Part shown: piece after piece, positions 7,402 through 16,460 of the stretch | Position numbering within the stretch: the stretch's first letter is position 1 | Layout: every line of letters starts with the position of its first letter | From: Myxococcus sp. RHSTA-1-4 | GTDB taxonomy: Bacteria > Myxococcota > Myxococcia > Myxococcales > Myxococcaceae | Direction of reading: 5' to 3' | Assembly (NCBI RefSeq): GCF_020037125.1 | Contig: NZ_JAIQDG010000005.1 | Location: 308,996 to 372,995 of the forward strand | DNA length: 64,000 nt | Program-made: the position numbers and the translations under genes | Notes under the pieces: generated by a model | Databases searched by the model: none | Told to the model about the DNA's origin: nothing | Seen by the model: the letters and a program-made list of their open reading frames with translations, nothing else

Positions 7402-9861
7402 CTACTCACTCCGCATCGCCACCAGCGGGTCCACGCGCGTGGCGCGCAGCGCGGGCACCCAGGTGGCCACCAGCGTCACGCCCAGCACCAGCAGCGCCAG
7501 GCTGCCGAAGGTGAGCGGGTCCGTGGCGCTCACACCGTGGAGCTGGCTCGCCATGACCCGGGTGGCCACGCACGCCACGCCCAGCCCCAGGCCCACGCCC
7601 GCGAGCGCCAGCCGCATGCCGCTGCCCACCACCAGCCGCAGCACGTCCGCGGGCCGCGCGCCCAGCGCCATGCGGATGCCAATCTCCTGCGTCCGCTGCC
7701 GCGCCATGTACGCGATGACGCCCGACAGCCCCACGCCCGCCAGGAGCAGCGCCAGCGCCGCGAACAGCGCCACCAGCGTGGACAGGAAGCGCGGGCGCGC
7801 GGTGGCGGTGGTGACGACCTCGTCCATCGTCCGCACCTGCGACATGGGCAGGTCCGCATCCACCGCGGCGAGCGCCTCGCGCACCCCGGCCACCAGGCGC
7901 AGGGGGTCTCCCTCCGTGCGCACGGCGAACTGGATGAAGTGGAACGTCTGCTGGAGCGCGGGCACGTAGACCTCCGGCCGGATGTCCCGCTGCGGCCCGC
8001 CCTGCCGCACGTCCCTCACCACGCCGATGACCGTCTGCCACGGGCCGTCCTCCGAGCCCACGCGGATGCGCCGGCCCACCGCGTCCTCGCCCGGCCAGTA
8101 GCGGCGCGCGGCCGTCTCGTTGACGAGCAGCACCGGCTGCGTGTCCTTCCGGTCCGAAGCGGTGATGTCCCGGCCCGCGAGCAACGGAATGCCCAGCGTC
8201 CGGAAGTAGCCGGGCGTGATGACCTGGTAGCCCACCATGGCCTGCGCCCCCGGCTCCGGAGGCCGCCCATCGATCTCCAGTCCCACCGAGATGTCGTTGG
8301 TCCGGAAGGGAAGGTCGGAGATGGCGCCGGCGCTCGTCACGCCGGGCAGTGCCTCCACCCGCTCCAGCACCTGATGGAAGAGCGCCGCCTGCCGGACGTC
8401 ATCCGGGTAGTCGCTCTTGGGAAGCGACAGGGTCCAGGTGAGCACGCCCTCGGAGCGGAAGCCGGTCTCCACCGACTGAAGGCTCCACAGGCTGCGCAGC
8501 AGGAGCCCCGCGCCGATGAGCAGCACCACGGCCAGGGCCACCTCGCCCACCACCAGCGCGCTGCGCGAGCGGTTCCGTGCCCCGGAGAACCTGCCGCCTC
8601 CGCCCTGACGGAGCACGCCGTTGAGGTCCGGCGTGGAGGCCTGCAAGGCCGGCACGAGCCCGAAGAGAACACCGGTGCCCAGCGACATGAGCAGCGTGAA
8701 GGTCAGCACCCGGCCATCCATGCGGACCGCGCCGAGCCGGGGCAGCTCCGGCGGCACCAGCGACAGCAGCGCGTCCATGCTCCACAGCGCCAGCAGCAAC
8801 CCGAGCGCCCCCGCCACCAGCGCCAGCAGCACGCTCTCGGTGAGGAGCTGCCGCACGAGCTGGGAGCGGCGGGCCCCCAGCGCCACACGGACCGTCAGCT
8901 CCTGCCGGCGGGCCGACGCTCGCGCCAGGAAGAGGTTGGCGACATTGGCGCAGCCAATCGCCAGCACCAGTCCCGTCGCCGCCAGCAGCACCCACAGCAC
9001 CGGCTGCACCGGGCCGACAATCTGCTCGCGCAGCGGCACCAGCCGCACGCCCAGGTTCGTGTGACTCTCCGGAAACTCGGCGGTCAGGCGCGCGGCGACG
9101 AGCTCCAGGGAGCGCGAGGCGCCCTCCAGCGTCACGCCCGGCTTCAGCCGTCCCACCACGCGAAGGTACCGGCTCGTGCGCCACACGCTCACGTCCTGCA
9201 TGGCGTCCGGCCCGAGCTGCGGAACGTCCCGATGGACGGCGGGCACCCACAGCTCCGGCACATTGGAGGAAACCGCGCGCGTGGGGGTGATGGCGGGCCA
9301 GTCGAAGTGCTCGGGCATCACCCCGATGACCTCGTAGCTCACGTCATTGAGCCGCACCGTGCGGCCGATGATGCTCCTGTCCCCACCGAAGCGCCGCTGC
9401 CACAGTGCATGACTGAGCACCACGCGCTGCCAGGCCCCCGCGTCGTTGCCGGACACGTCGAAGGTGCTCCCGAGCGCCGCCCGCGCGCCCAGCACCTGGA
9501 AGAAGTTGATGGAGACGCTGGCGCCCGGAAGGGTCTCCGGCGTGCCGTCCCCCGCGAGATTGAAGGACACGTGGGAAAAGGCGGCCAGCGCCTCGAATCC
9601 GTCCGCCTGCGCGCGCCAGTCGAGGAAGTCCGCGGGGGCCACCGTCTCGCGGCTGCTCTCGGGCCGACTGCCCCACACCATCACCAGGCGGTCCGGCTCC
9701 GCATAGGGCAGCGGCGCGAAGAGCACCGCATCCACCACGCTGAAGATGGCGGTGTTGGCGGCGATGCCCAGCGCGAGCGTGAGCACCGCCACGACGGTGA
9801 AGCCGGGGTGCTTGGCGAGCATCCTCAAGGCGAGGCGAAGCTCCTGGACGAAATCGCGCAT
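7402..9861 (-). CDS. ADOP-type ABC permease (MacB/FtsX duplicated)
   Basis: 819 residues with the duplicated architecture of acidobacterial duplicated orphan permeases. It opens with MRDFVQELRLALRMLAKHPGFTV and a first transmembrane helix. A periplasmic MacB-like domain follows (APADFLDWRAQADGFEALAAF, VSINFFQVLGARAALGSTF). Next are three helices with an FtsX core (GCANVANLFLARASARRQELTVRVALGARR), then a second periplasmic domain, and finally a second FtsX core (RTQEIGIRMALGARPADVLRLVV). Such proteins drive mechanotransmission or efflux of peptides and macrolides together with a MacB-type ATPase. No ATPase gene lies within reach, so its partner must be elsewhere. The cognate substrate is unknown. 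Confidence 0.9.
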   Translation of the reverse strand: MRDFVQELRLALRMLAKHPGFTVVAVLTLALGIAANTAIFSVVDAVLFAPLPYAEPDRLVMVWGSRPESSRETVAPADFLDWRAQADGFEALAAFSHVSFNLAGDGTPETLPGASVSINFFQVLGARAALGSTFDVSGNDAGAWQRVVLSHALWQRRFGGDRSIIGRTVRLNDVSYEVIGVMPEHFDWPAITPTRAVSSNVPELWVPAVHRDVPQLGPDAMQDVSVWRTSRYLRVVGRLKPGVTLEGASRSLELVAARLTAEFPESHTNLGVRLVPLREQIVGPVQPVLWVLLAATGLVLAIGCANVANLFLARASARRQELTVRVALGARRSQLVRQLLTESVLLALVAGALGLLLALWSMDALLSLVPPELPRLGAVRMDGRVLTFTLLMSLGTGVLFGLVPALQASTPDLNGVLRQGGGGRFSGARNRSRSALVVGEVALAVVLLIGAGLLLRSLWSLQSVETGFRSEGVLTWTLSLPKSDYPDDVRQAALFHQVLERVEALPGVTSAGAISDLPFRTNDISVGLEIDGRPPEPGAQAMVGYQVITPGYFRTLGIPLLAGRDITASDRKDTQPVLLVNETAARRYWPGEDAVGRRIRVGSEDGPWQTVIGVVRDVRQGGPQRDIRPEVYVPALQQTFHFIQFAVRTEGDPLRLVAGVREALAAVDADLPMSQVRTMDEVVTTATARPRFLSTLVALFAALALLLAGVGLSGVIAYMARQRTQEIGIRMALGARPADVLRLVVGSGMRLALAGVGLGLGVACVATRVMASQLHGVSATDPLTFGSLALLVLGVTLVATWVPALRATRVDPLVAMRSE

Positions 9862-10032
9862 CGGGTCTCCGGGGTGGGGCCGGCAGGGGAATTAGCAATG
9901 GCCGAGCCAGGGCTGTCCACCCCGCCAACCCCTCGGGACTCCTCGAAATCCTCCCCTCCCCGTGTCCACCCATGGGAAGCCCCTTCCCATTCCCGGACAC
10001 GGCCGGGTCTGGCCCTTGCCGTCAGGCGGGTG

Positions 10033-10071
10033 GTGTCACACGGCTTTGCACTTCGTCACACCGTGTGACAC
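10033..10071. promoter_or_regulatory. Palindromic operator-like site upstream of DUF6569 gene
   Basis: GTGTCACACGG (10033-10043) and CCGTGTGACAC (10061-10071) are perfect 11-bp inverted repeats. Inside the right half, GTCACAC-C-GTGTGAC (10055-10069) is itself a 15-bp palindrome. The heptamer GTCACAC also occurs at 10035-10041, exactly 20 bp upstream, i.e. about two helical turns. This arrangement suits cooperative binding by a dimeric regulator, and the site lies 82 bp ahead of the ATG at 10153 in a 291-bp divergent gap that otherwise shows no gene. The regulator is unknown. Confidence 0.45.
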
Positions 10072-10152
10072 GCCGCCCGGCGCCTCCCGGGGGAGCGGCG
10101 CTGGCACGGAGGCTTGCAATGGGACGCCTCGCACACAGGAGGCATTGCCCAC

Positions 10153-11136
10153 ATGAAGTCCCGCATCCCCGTCCTCTCGGCCCTCGTGGCCCTGCTCACC
10201 GCGCCGCTGGCCCTGGCCCAGAACGAGTCCCCCGCCCCCGAGCTGAGCCTGGGCGACTACGAGGTGGGCGCGCCCGTCCTCGCCTACAACCTCGCGGTGG
10301 TGCCGCTGCACACGCGCAAGGGGCCTCCGTACGACGACTACACGGTGCTGGAGGAGGCGCAGGCGGCGAAGAAGGTGTCCATCCGCGAGCTGGACAGCGA
10401 CGGCACCGTGCGCGAGCTGCGGGTGCACAACCGCGACGAGCGCCCCCTCTACCTCGTGGGCGGAGAGCTGCTGCTGGGCGGCAAGCAGGACCGCATGGTG
10501 CAGAACGACGTGGTGCTGGACCCGGACGAGCGCCAGCGGGTGCCCGTCTTCTGTGTGGAGCAGGGGCGGTGGGAGGGACAGAGCCTGGCCTTCCAGCCGG
10601 GCCTCGCGGTGGCGCACCCGGACCTGCGCCGCGCGGCGCTCTTCTCCGAGCAGGGCGCCGTCTGGGGCGAGGTGGCGCGCAAGTCCCAGGTGTCCGGTGT
10701 CTCCAGCCCCACGGGCACCTACCGGCGCGTGTTCCAGGACGCGGCGCTGCGCCAGCGCATCGGCCGGTACCTGGACGAAATCCAGGGGAAGCTGCCGCGC
10801 GACGAGCGGCTGGCCGGGCTGGCGGTGGCCATCAACGGCGACCTGGAGGTGGTGGACGTCTTCGACAGCCCGAAGCTGTACGCGAAGCTGGAGCGCAAGC
10901 TGCTGGCCTCCTACGTCCTGGCCGCGCTGGAGAAGCAGCCCGGCCGCGCGGAGCACGAGGAGCAGGGCCGCGCCAAGGCCCGCGCGCTGAAGAAGGAGCA
11001 CATCGACCAGTTCGTGGGTGGCACCGGCCCCACCACGAAGGACGGAGTGGAGAAGAAGATGTTCCGCTCGAAGGGCAAGGCCGTGCACGGCACCTTCTTC
11101 GGGACGAAGAAGGACAGCCCGACCAGGAGCCCTTGA
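10153..11136 (+). CDS. Secreted ARPP-1/DUF6569-like protein
   Basis: 327 residues from the ATG at 10153, preceded by AGGAGG with good spacing. The first 22 residues are a signal peptide (MKSRIPVLSALVALLTAPLALA). The mature part carries LAVVPLHTRKGPPYDDYTVLEEA and NRDERPLYLVGGELLLGGKQDRMVQNDVVLDP. This central motif matches the ARPP-1 (DUF6569) family, found in secreted bacterial proteins often linked with phosphatase or rhodanese-like genes. The C-terminal 90 residues are Lys-rich. No catalytic residues are known to me for the family, so the function is undetermined. An inverted-repeat site lies upstream, suggesting regulated expression. Confidence 0.75.
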   Translation: MKSRIPVLSALVALLTAPLALAQNESPAPELSLGDYEVGAPVLAYNLAVVPLHTRKGPPYDDYTVLEEAQAAKKVSIRELDSDGTVRELRVHNRDERPLYLVGGELLLGGKQDRMVQNDVVLDPDERQRVPVFCVEQGRWEGQSLAFQPGLAVAHPDLRRAALFSEQGAVWGEVARKSQVSGVSSPTGTYRRVFQDAALRQRIGRYLDEIQGKLPRDERLAGLAVAINGDLEVVDVFDSPKLYAKLERKLLASYVLAALEKQPGRAEHEEQGRAKARALKKEHIDQFVGGTGPTTKDGVEKKMFRSKGKAVHGTFFGTKKDSPTRSP

Positions 11137-11196
11137 GGCGCCGTGTACGCCCCCGGACATCGCGCGGGAGTGGCGAGAAGTAATAGGCTCGCCTCC

Positions 11197-13017
11197 GTGG
11201 CGAGACTCGTGGCGATGTTCGGTCCATGCAGGGGTGTGGCGCGCGAGCTGGACGCTCCGCTGCCGGTGGGGCGAGCCACCGAGGGCGGCCTTCAGCTCCT
11301 CGATGACAAGGTCAGCCGGGAGCACTGTGTCATCTCCCCGGAGGGGCCCGGGCACGTGCTGAAGGACCTGGGCTCGCGCAACGGCACCTGGCTCAACGGG
11401 GAGCGGCTCCAGGCCCAGGTGCCCGTGAGGCTGCGCCCCGGGGACCACGTCTCCGTGGGCGAGAGCGTGCTGGTGTACGAGCCGTCCTTCGACGCGCTGC
11501 GTGCCCGCGACGGCGAGTCCACGCTCGTCCTCACCCGCACCCGCCCGGAGTCGGCGAGAGCCGGCGCCGCGCCAGGGCCGGATGCGCTCGCGAGGGCCGG
11601 AGAGCTGGCCCTGCGCGCCGCCGCGTGCACCTCGTCCGAGGCCGCCGTGGGGCTCTTCTTCGAGGCGCTGGAGTCCGCGCTCCAGCCCTCCGCGCTCGTG
11701 CTGCTGCGCCTGGGCCCCCAGGGGCCACGCCCCCGGCACACCCGTCCCCAGGGCACGCACCTCACGGTGAGCCGGGAGCTGGTGGACGCCGCGCTGCGCA
11801 CCGGCCGCGCCCAGGCGATGCCGGAGGCGCAGGCCCGCCCGGAGCACGACGCCCAGAGCACGCGCGTGCGCCGCGCGGACGCGTTCGTCCTGTGCGCGCC
11901 GCTGTACGCCGGAGGCCAGCCCGCGGGAGCGCTGTGCATCCTGCGCGAGCAGTCCTTCCACGACGAGGAGCTGTCCCTGGCGGGCGCGCTGGCGCTGGCG
12001 GTGGGCCCCTCGCTCTGCCCTCCCGAGCCCCGCGCCACGCCGGCCACCGCGCAGTCCCCGGTGGCGGAGAGCGCCAACATGCGCGAGGCGATGCGCGTGG
12101 CCGCCGCGGCGGCGCCGGTGCAGTCCACCGTGCTCATCACCGGCGAGAGCGGCACGGGCAAGGAAGAGGTGGCGCGCTCGCTCCATGCGCTGGGGCCCCG
12201 CTCACGCGGGCCGTTCATCGCGGTCAACTGCGGCGCCATCCCCGCGGAGCTGGCGGAGAGCGAGCTGTTCGGCCACGAAAAGGGCGCCTTCACCGGGGCG
12301 CAGTCCACGCGGGAAGGCGTCTTCGAGCAGGCGGACGGCGGCACCCTCTTCCTGGACGAGGTGGGAGACCTGCCCGCGCCGCTCCAGGTCAAGCTGCTGC
12401 GCGTGCTGCAGGACCGCATCGTCCACCGCGTGGGCGGGCGCGCGGGCATTCCGGTGGACGTGCGGGTGGTGGCCGCCACGCACAGGGATTTGAAGGAGGC
12501 GGCGCGCGCCGGCACCTTCCGCGAGGACCTCTACTGGCGGCTCAACGTGGTGCGCATCCATCTGTCACCGCTGCGCGAGCGCCCCGAGGACGTGCTGCCC
12601 CTGGCGGAGCGCTTCCTGGCGACACTGGGCGCGCGGCTCGGCCGCCGCGCGTCGGGCTTCACCGCCGAGGCCCGTGACGCCCTGCGCGCCTGTCCCTGGC
12701 CGGGCAACGTGCGGCAGCTCGCCAACGCCATCGAGCGGGCACTGGTGCTCAAGGGGCCCGGGGAGCAGGTGGGGCTGATGGATTTGCCACCGGAGGTGGT
12801 GGCGCCCGAGCGGGAAGGCGGCCCGGGAACCCCGGGCCCGGCCAGCGGTGTCCAAGGCACGCTGGCGGAGGTGATACGGGCGGTGGAGCGCGAGCACATC
12901 GCCCTCGCGCTCAAGCGGGCGCGGGGGGTGAAGAGCGCGGCGGCGGAGTCGCTCGGCATCTCCCGGCCGACGCTGGACCGGAAAATCGAAGAGTACGGAA
13001 TCGACCTCTACGCATGA
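11197..13017 (+). CDS. Sigma54-dependent activator with FHA and GAF-like domains
   Basis: 606 residues from the GTG at 11197; a GTG at 11143 and an ATG at 11215 are alternatives and no strong ribosome site decides. Residues 4-74 are a forkhead-associated domain with the phosphothreonine-binding SREHCVI and [14 protein letters not shown]-like sensor follows at about 130-270. The AAA+ domain has Walker A GESGTGKE (316-323) and a full GAFTGA loop (363-368), so it should contact RNA polymerase with sigma54. The C-terminus is a Fis-type helix-turn-helix ([24 protein letters not shown]). FHA-type enhancer-binding proteins are expanded in myxobacteria and read kinase signals. The adjacent kinase overlaps it by 4 bp and is the obvious upstream partner. 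Confidence 0.92.
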   Translation: MARLVAMFGPCRGVARELDAPLPVGRATEGGLQLLDDKVSREHCVISPEGPGHVLKDLGSRNGTWLNGERLQAQVPVRLRPGDHVSVGESVLVYEPSFDALRARDGESTLVLTRTRPESARAGAAPGPDALARAGELALRAAACTSSEAAVGLFFEALESALQPSALVLLRLGPQGPRPRHTRPQGTHLTVSRELVDAALRTGRAQAMPEAQARPEHDAQSTRVRRADAFVLCAPLYAGGQPAGALCILREQSFHDEELSLAGALALAVGPSLCPPEPRATPATAQSPVAESANMREAMRVAAAAAPVQSTVLITGESGTGKEEVARSLHALGPRSRGPFIAVNCGAIPAELAESELFGHEKGAFTGAQSTREGVFEQADGGTLFLDEVGDLPAPLQVKLLRVLQDRIVHRVGGRAGIPVDVRVVAATHRDLKEAARAGTFREDLYWRLNVVRIHLSPLRERPEDVLPLAERFLATLGARLGRRASGFTAEARDALRACPWPGNVRQLANAIERALVLKGPGEQVGLMDLPPEVVAPEREGGPGTPGPASGVQGTLAEVIRAVEREHIALALKRARGVKSAAAESLGISRPTLDRKIEEYGIDLYA

Positions 13018-14288
13018 ACTTCCTCTGCCCCGCCTGCCGTACCCCGCTGCCCGGCGCCCGAGTGGACCTGGTGGTGCCCTGCTCCGCGTGTGGCGTGCAG
13101 GTGGACCTGGCGCGCGTGGAGACGGCACCGGGCGTGGCGCGCTTCTCGCCGGAGGTGGACCTCACGGGTGAGTCGCTCGGAGGCTTCCGGCTGGTGGGGC
13201 GCCTGGGCGCGGGAGGCATGGGCACGGTGTACGCGGCGGAGGGGCACGCGGGCCCATGTGCGGTGAAGGTGCTGTCGACGCTGGTGGCGGCGGACCCGGC
13301 GGTGCGGGTGCGCTTCCGCCGCGAGGCCGAGGCCCTGAGGCAGGTGCAGCACCCGGCCATCGTCCGCGTGCTGGCCGAGGGCGAGGAGCGGGGCTTCTGC
13401 TGGTACGCCATGGAGCGGGTGGACGGGCCGGACCTGCGGGCGAAGCTGACAAAGGACGGGCCCCTGCCCTGGCCGGAGGTGGAAGGGCTGGCGCGGAGGA
13501 TGCTGGAGGCGCTGGGCGCGGCGCACGAGCATGGCTTCATCCACCGGGACGTGAAGCCGGGAAACATCCTGCTGGCACCGGACGGGGCGAAGCTGTGCGA
13601 CTTCGGCATCGCCCGGCTGGACGGGGCGACGACGCTGACGGAGTCCGCCGCGCTCATCGGCTCGCTGCGGTACATGGCGCCCGAGCAGCAGCGGCTGGGG
13701 CGCGCCGTGGCGCAGTCGGACCTGTTCGCACTGGGGCTGGTGCTCTACGAGGCGCTCGCGGGAGGCTTTCCCGGCGAGAAGCCGCTGCCCGCGGGAGTGC
13801 CGGGCCGCCTGCGCAGGCTGCTGACGCGGCTGCTCGCCGAGCGCATCGAGGACCGGCCCGACAGCGCGGAGTCCGCCAGAAGGCTGCTGGAGCGACGCGT
13901 CCCGGTGGGCGCGCTGGCCGTGGGGACCTCGACGGTGGCGGCGCTCGCGGCGCTCCTGCTGCTGGGCCCGGCGGCCGCGAGCCGTGAGCCTCCGGCCGCG
14001 ACGAAGGCGCCCGTGCCCCAGGCAGCCCAGGCGGTGACGCCGGCGCCCGAGCCGTCACCCGTGGAGCCACTGCAGACGAAGAACACGGAGCCCTCGACGC
14101 CGCAGGCACCTCGAGTCGCGACTCCCGGCGCCCCCCAGACGGCGGACAGCCTCGGCACCCGGGGAACGAGCCCTGCCACGGAAGAAGCGTTCAAGCGTGG
14201 TGGCATGAAGCGCACGGCTCCGTCCAAGGCCGGAAGGCCGGGCCTGACGAAGGCGACGCCGAAGGAAGCGCTGCTGGAAAAGGAATAG
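13014..14288 (+). CDS. Hanks-type Ser/Thr kinase with N-terminal zinc ribbon
   Basis: 424 residues; the ATG overlaps the stop of the activator gene (ATGA), indicating translational coupling. Residues 5-26 hold two CxxC pairs (CPAC, CSAC), a probable zinc ribbon. The kinase domain (about 58-290) has the glycine loop GAGGMGTVY (65-73), catalytic Lys85, HRDVKPGN with Asp179, DFG (196-198) and MAPE. All key residues are present, so it should be active. A transmembrane segment lies near residues 297-320 ([20 protein letters not shown]), followed by a Pro/Ala/Thr-rich tail that would be periplasmic. Phosphothreonine made by this kinase could be read by the FHA domain of the preceding activator; that pairing is inferred from the gene overlap. 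Confidence 0.93.
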   Translation: MNFLCPACRTPLPGARVDLVVPCSACGVQVDLARVETAPGVARFSPEVDLTGESLGGFRLVGRLGAGGMGTVYAAEGHAGPCAVKVLSTLVAADPAVRVRFRREAEALRQVQHPAIVRVLAEGEERGFCWYAMERVDGPDLRAKLTKDGPLPWPEVEGLARRMLEALGAAHEHGFIHRDVKPGNILLAPDGAKLCDFGIARLDGATTLTESAALIGSLRYMAPEQQRLGRAVAQSDLFALGLVLYEALAGGFPGEKPLPAGVPGRLRRLLTRLLAERIEDRPDSAESARRLLERRVPVGALAVGTSTVAALAALLLLGPAAASREPPAATKAPVPQAAQAVTPAPEPSPVEPLQTKNTEPSTPQAPRVATPGAPQTADSLGTRGTSPATEEAFKRGGMKRTAPSKAGRPGLTKATPKEALLEKE

Positions 14289-14294
14289 CCCGCC

Positions 14295-14627
14295 TCAGGC
14301 CCGCTGGACCTGTTCCGCGGACATGCGGCGCTTCGGCTTGCGGCGGATGAAGCGGCTCGCGTCGCCCCGCCGGTAGCAGGTGACGAGGCGCTCCTCGTCG
14401 CTCAGCAGGACAATCCACCCTCGTGCCTGCCGGGCCATCGACGAGCTCCGCAAGGCGGCCGGCAAGTCCCTCTCCAGCACCGTGACATGCGTCATGCCGC
14501 TGGCGCGGGCGCGGGCACCGAATTCGAGGATGAAGTCGAGCACGTCGTCGCGGAGCTGGCGGCGCGAGCGGCGCTCGATGAAGTGGCGGGTGAGAGAAAA
14601 CGCGCGGGATGGGACCGGGCAGCACAT
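14295..14627 (-). CDS. Small basic protein of unknown function
   Basis: 110 residues from the ATG at 14627, chosen because an ideal Shine-Dalgarno AAGGAGG (14641-14635) sits 7 bases upstream; a longer frame to 14753 lacks such a site. The sequence opens MCCPVPSRAF, contains RHFIERRSRRQLRDDVLDFILEFG, and ends with a basic RRGDASRFIRRKPKRR segment. The pattern (HFIERR near the start, a VTCYRR-type strand near the end) recalls small DUF4258-like or RelE-fold proteins, but the match is weak and no antitoxin partner is visible. The start region could also fold into a short GGACC/GGTCC hairpin partly covering the ribosome site. Confidence 0.65.
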   Translation of the reverse strand: MCCPVPSRAFSLTRHFIERRSRRQLRDDVLDFILEFGARARASGMTHVTVLERDLPAALRSSSMARQARGWIVLLSDEERLVTCYRRGDASRFIRRKPKRRMSAEQVQRA

Positions 14628-14634
14628 GACGGGA

Positions 14635-14641
14635 CCTCCTT
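14635..14641 (-). promoter_or_regulatory. Perfect ribosome binding site deciding the start at 14627
   Basis: On the minus strand AAGGAGG stands 7 bases before the ATG. Flanking GGACC and GGTCC (plus-strand 14645-14649 and 14632-14636) could form a 5-bp stem with an 8-base loop that overlaps the site, which might modulate translation. The hairpin role is speculative. Confidence 0.6.
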
Positions 14642-14831
14642 GCGGGTCCTGTCCCTTACACATGCCGTTCCAACCCGGCCCGTTCGGGATTCCGGGGACT
14701 TGCGAGGCGCCCGCCGGGCCCGCGAGCGACAATCCGTCAATTCGCGGGCCCACCCGTGACAGCGCGACGCAGCGCCGCTCCGTCTCCGGACTCCCCTCGT
14801 CTCACCCCGTCACGTCATGCCGGAGCAGGGC

Positions 14832-15125
14832 TCAGGCGCACCACTGCTGGCCCGCGTCGTTGTAGTAGACGCGCATGCCGGACGGGCAGCAGTACACGGC
14901 CCGCGTGGACCCCGGATACTGGACGCAGGTGTACGAGCCACTCACGTAGTAGCCGCGGCAGTCCAGCCCCGAGCCACACACCGGCAGCGCCTCCTGGGAC
15001 ACGCCCGGCTCCTCGGCCGTGGGCGGCGTCACCTCCGCGCCCTCCTCCGCCTCCATGGAGCCACCACAACCCGCCATCAGGACGGCGCCGGCAACCAGGA
15101 ACAGCTTCGTCAACGAGGTCTTCAT
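14832..15125 (-). CDS. Small Cys-rich lipoprotein
   Basis: 97 residues. The signal peptide MKTSLTKLFLVAGAVLMAGC has a clear lipobox (LMAGC). An acidic linker (EAEEGAEVTPPTAEEP) is followed by a compact domain of about 50 residues with six cysteines (VCGSGLDCRGYYV, YTCVQYPG, VYCCPSGM, QQWCA). It is probably disulfide-bonded at the cell surface. The gene is preceded by an AT-rich stretch that may hold its promoter. Small Cys-rich lipoproteins of this sort are common in myxobacteria; no function is known to me. Confidence 0.8.
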   Translation of the reverse strand: MKTSLTKLFLVAGAVLMAGCGGSMEAEEGAEVTPPTAEEPGVSQEALPVCGSGLDCRGYYVSGSYTCVQYPGSTRAVYCCPSGMRVYYNDAGQQWCA

Positions 15126-15164
15126 GTGAGCCTCCGAGCCCCTCCGTCATGGAGAGGTGGATGC

Positions 15165-15250
15165 CACATATCAAGCACTGCAATACCAGCAAATCCAGCT
15201 TAAGCATATACATCACAAACCAAACAGAGACACTTGAGCGGGAAACATGC
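15165..15250. promoter_or_regulatory. AT-rich island in the divergent gap 15126-15398
   Basis: The 273-bp gap between the lipoprotein and the serine-hydrolase-like gene contains about 85 bases whose A/T content is far above the surroundings, including TTAAGCATATACATCA near 15201. Such relaxed composition in this genome usually marks promoter DNA. No unambiguous -35/-10 or -24/-12 pair could be fixed by eye. Confidence 0.4.
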
Positions 15251-15398
15251 AGCGCCACCAATGTCTCGCGGGGCTCCGGGCTGGTGGATTCCCACGAGGC
15301 GACATGGGGGTTTCCACGACGCCCGGTGTTCCCACGCGCAAGCGCTCCGGGTTGACGGGCCACGGGAGCCATGCGAGAGCCGCCCCTCTCGCACCTCC

Positions 15399-16460
15399 AT
15401 GCCCACACCTTCCGAGCTCATCCAAGAGGAGACCCGGCGCTACGTGCGCGGGTACCGGTCCGCGGCCCTGTGCGTGGGGCTCACCGTGCGTGGCGAGCAC
15501 CACGTGCAGTGCCTGCGAGGCAAGGGAGCCCCGCCGGCCACCGACGCCGTGTTCGCCCTGGGAGAGCTGACCCAGGTCTTCACGGGAGCCCTGCTGGCGC
15601 TGATGGTGGACCGGGGCGAGCTGCGGCTGGATACGCCGCTCGCGGACCTCATCCCGCGCTCGCTGCTGACCCATGAGTCCGCGGGCCGCATCACGCTGGA
15701 GCAGCTCGCCACGCACACGTCGGGCATGCCCCACCTCCCGCCCAACCTGGAGGCGGGGCCCCGGAACCCGGAGGACCCGTTCGGCCACTACTCGGCGGGC
15801 CTCTTCGGGGACTTCCTGCGGAGCTACCAGCCGGCGAGTCCTCCACCACGGCCCTACGCGGAATCACTCCTCGGCATGGGAGTCCTCGGCCACGCCCTCT
15901 CACGCCGGGCGGGGGTCAACTACGGGCATGCACTGAGAGACCATCTCTGCAAGCCGCTGGGCCTGACGGACACGGCGACGCGTGTCACGGACGAGCAGCA
16001 GCCCCGCCTGCGCCCCGGCCACACCGCGAGAGGCAAGCCGGTGCCCGCCTGGACCTTCCCGGCGCTTCCGGGTGCGGGCGCGCTCCACTCCACCGTGCCC
16101 GACCTGCTGCGCTTCCTCGACGCGAACCTCGGCCGCGGAGAGCCGGGCCTGACCCGCGCCCTGAAGCTGGCGCAGGTGCCGCGAGCGGAGGCCCGCCCGC
16201 ATCGGATGGGACTCGGGTGGACGGTCTCCCAGGTGCGGGGACACACGGTGGTGTGGCGGTCATCGGTGATGGGTGGCTACACCGGCTTCCTCGGCTTCGC
16301 GCCGGAGGCGGACGCGGGGGTGGCCCTCCTCTCGGACCACGGCTGGTCACTGCTCGCCGCGCTGCGAGGCCGTGTACCGCTGGAGGCCCCCGGCCTCGCC
16401 CTCCTCACCCGGCTCACCTCCCACGCTTCGCCTGTCCCACCAGGCGCGGCAGGTCGCTGA
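15399..16460 (+). CDS. Serine beta-lactamase-fold protein, apparently catalytically dead
   Basis: 353 residues from the ATG at 15399. Overall layout matches the class C beta-lactamase / D-Ala-D-Ala carboxypeptidase family: DRGELRLDTPLADLIP, ITLEQLATHTSGMP, CKPLGLTDTATRV and a final WRSSVMGGYTGFLGFAPE strand. The three catalytic motifs are altered. The SxxK position reads ELTQ (FALGELTQVFTG), the YxN position reads YAE (RPYAESLLGMG), and the HxG/KTG position reads RSS. If this alignment is right, the nucleophilic serine and general-base lysine are both missing, so the protein would be a binding or scaffold pseudoenzyme. There is no signal peptide. Its last 47 bp overlap the end of the convergent response-regulator gene. 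Confidence 0.8.
   Translation: MPTPSELIQEETRRYVRGYRSAALCVGLTVRGEHHVQCLRGKGAPPATDAVFALGELTQVFTGALLALMVDRGELRLDTPLADLIPRSLLTHESAGRITLEQLATHTSGMPHLPPNLEAGPRNPEDPFGHYSAGLFGDFLRSYQPASPPPRPYAESLLGMGVLGHALSRRAGVNYGHALRDHLCKPLGLTDTATRVTDEQQPRLRPGHTARGKPVPAWTFPALPGAGALHSTVPDLLRFLDANLGRGEPGLTRALKLAQVPRAEARPHRMGLGWTVSQVRGHTVVWRSSVMGGYTGFLGFAPEADAGVALLSDHGWSLLAALRGRVPLEAPGLALLTRLTSHASPVPPGAAGR

Noticed and set aside
6520..10068. A plus-strand open frame of 1182 codons over the pseudouridine synthase and permease genes
   Set aside because: It is antisense to two genes with clear domain motifs and its product is low-complexity His/Arg/Gln-rich, typical of a GC-rich shadow frame.
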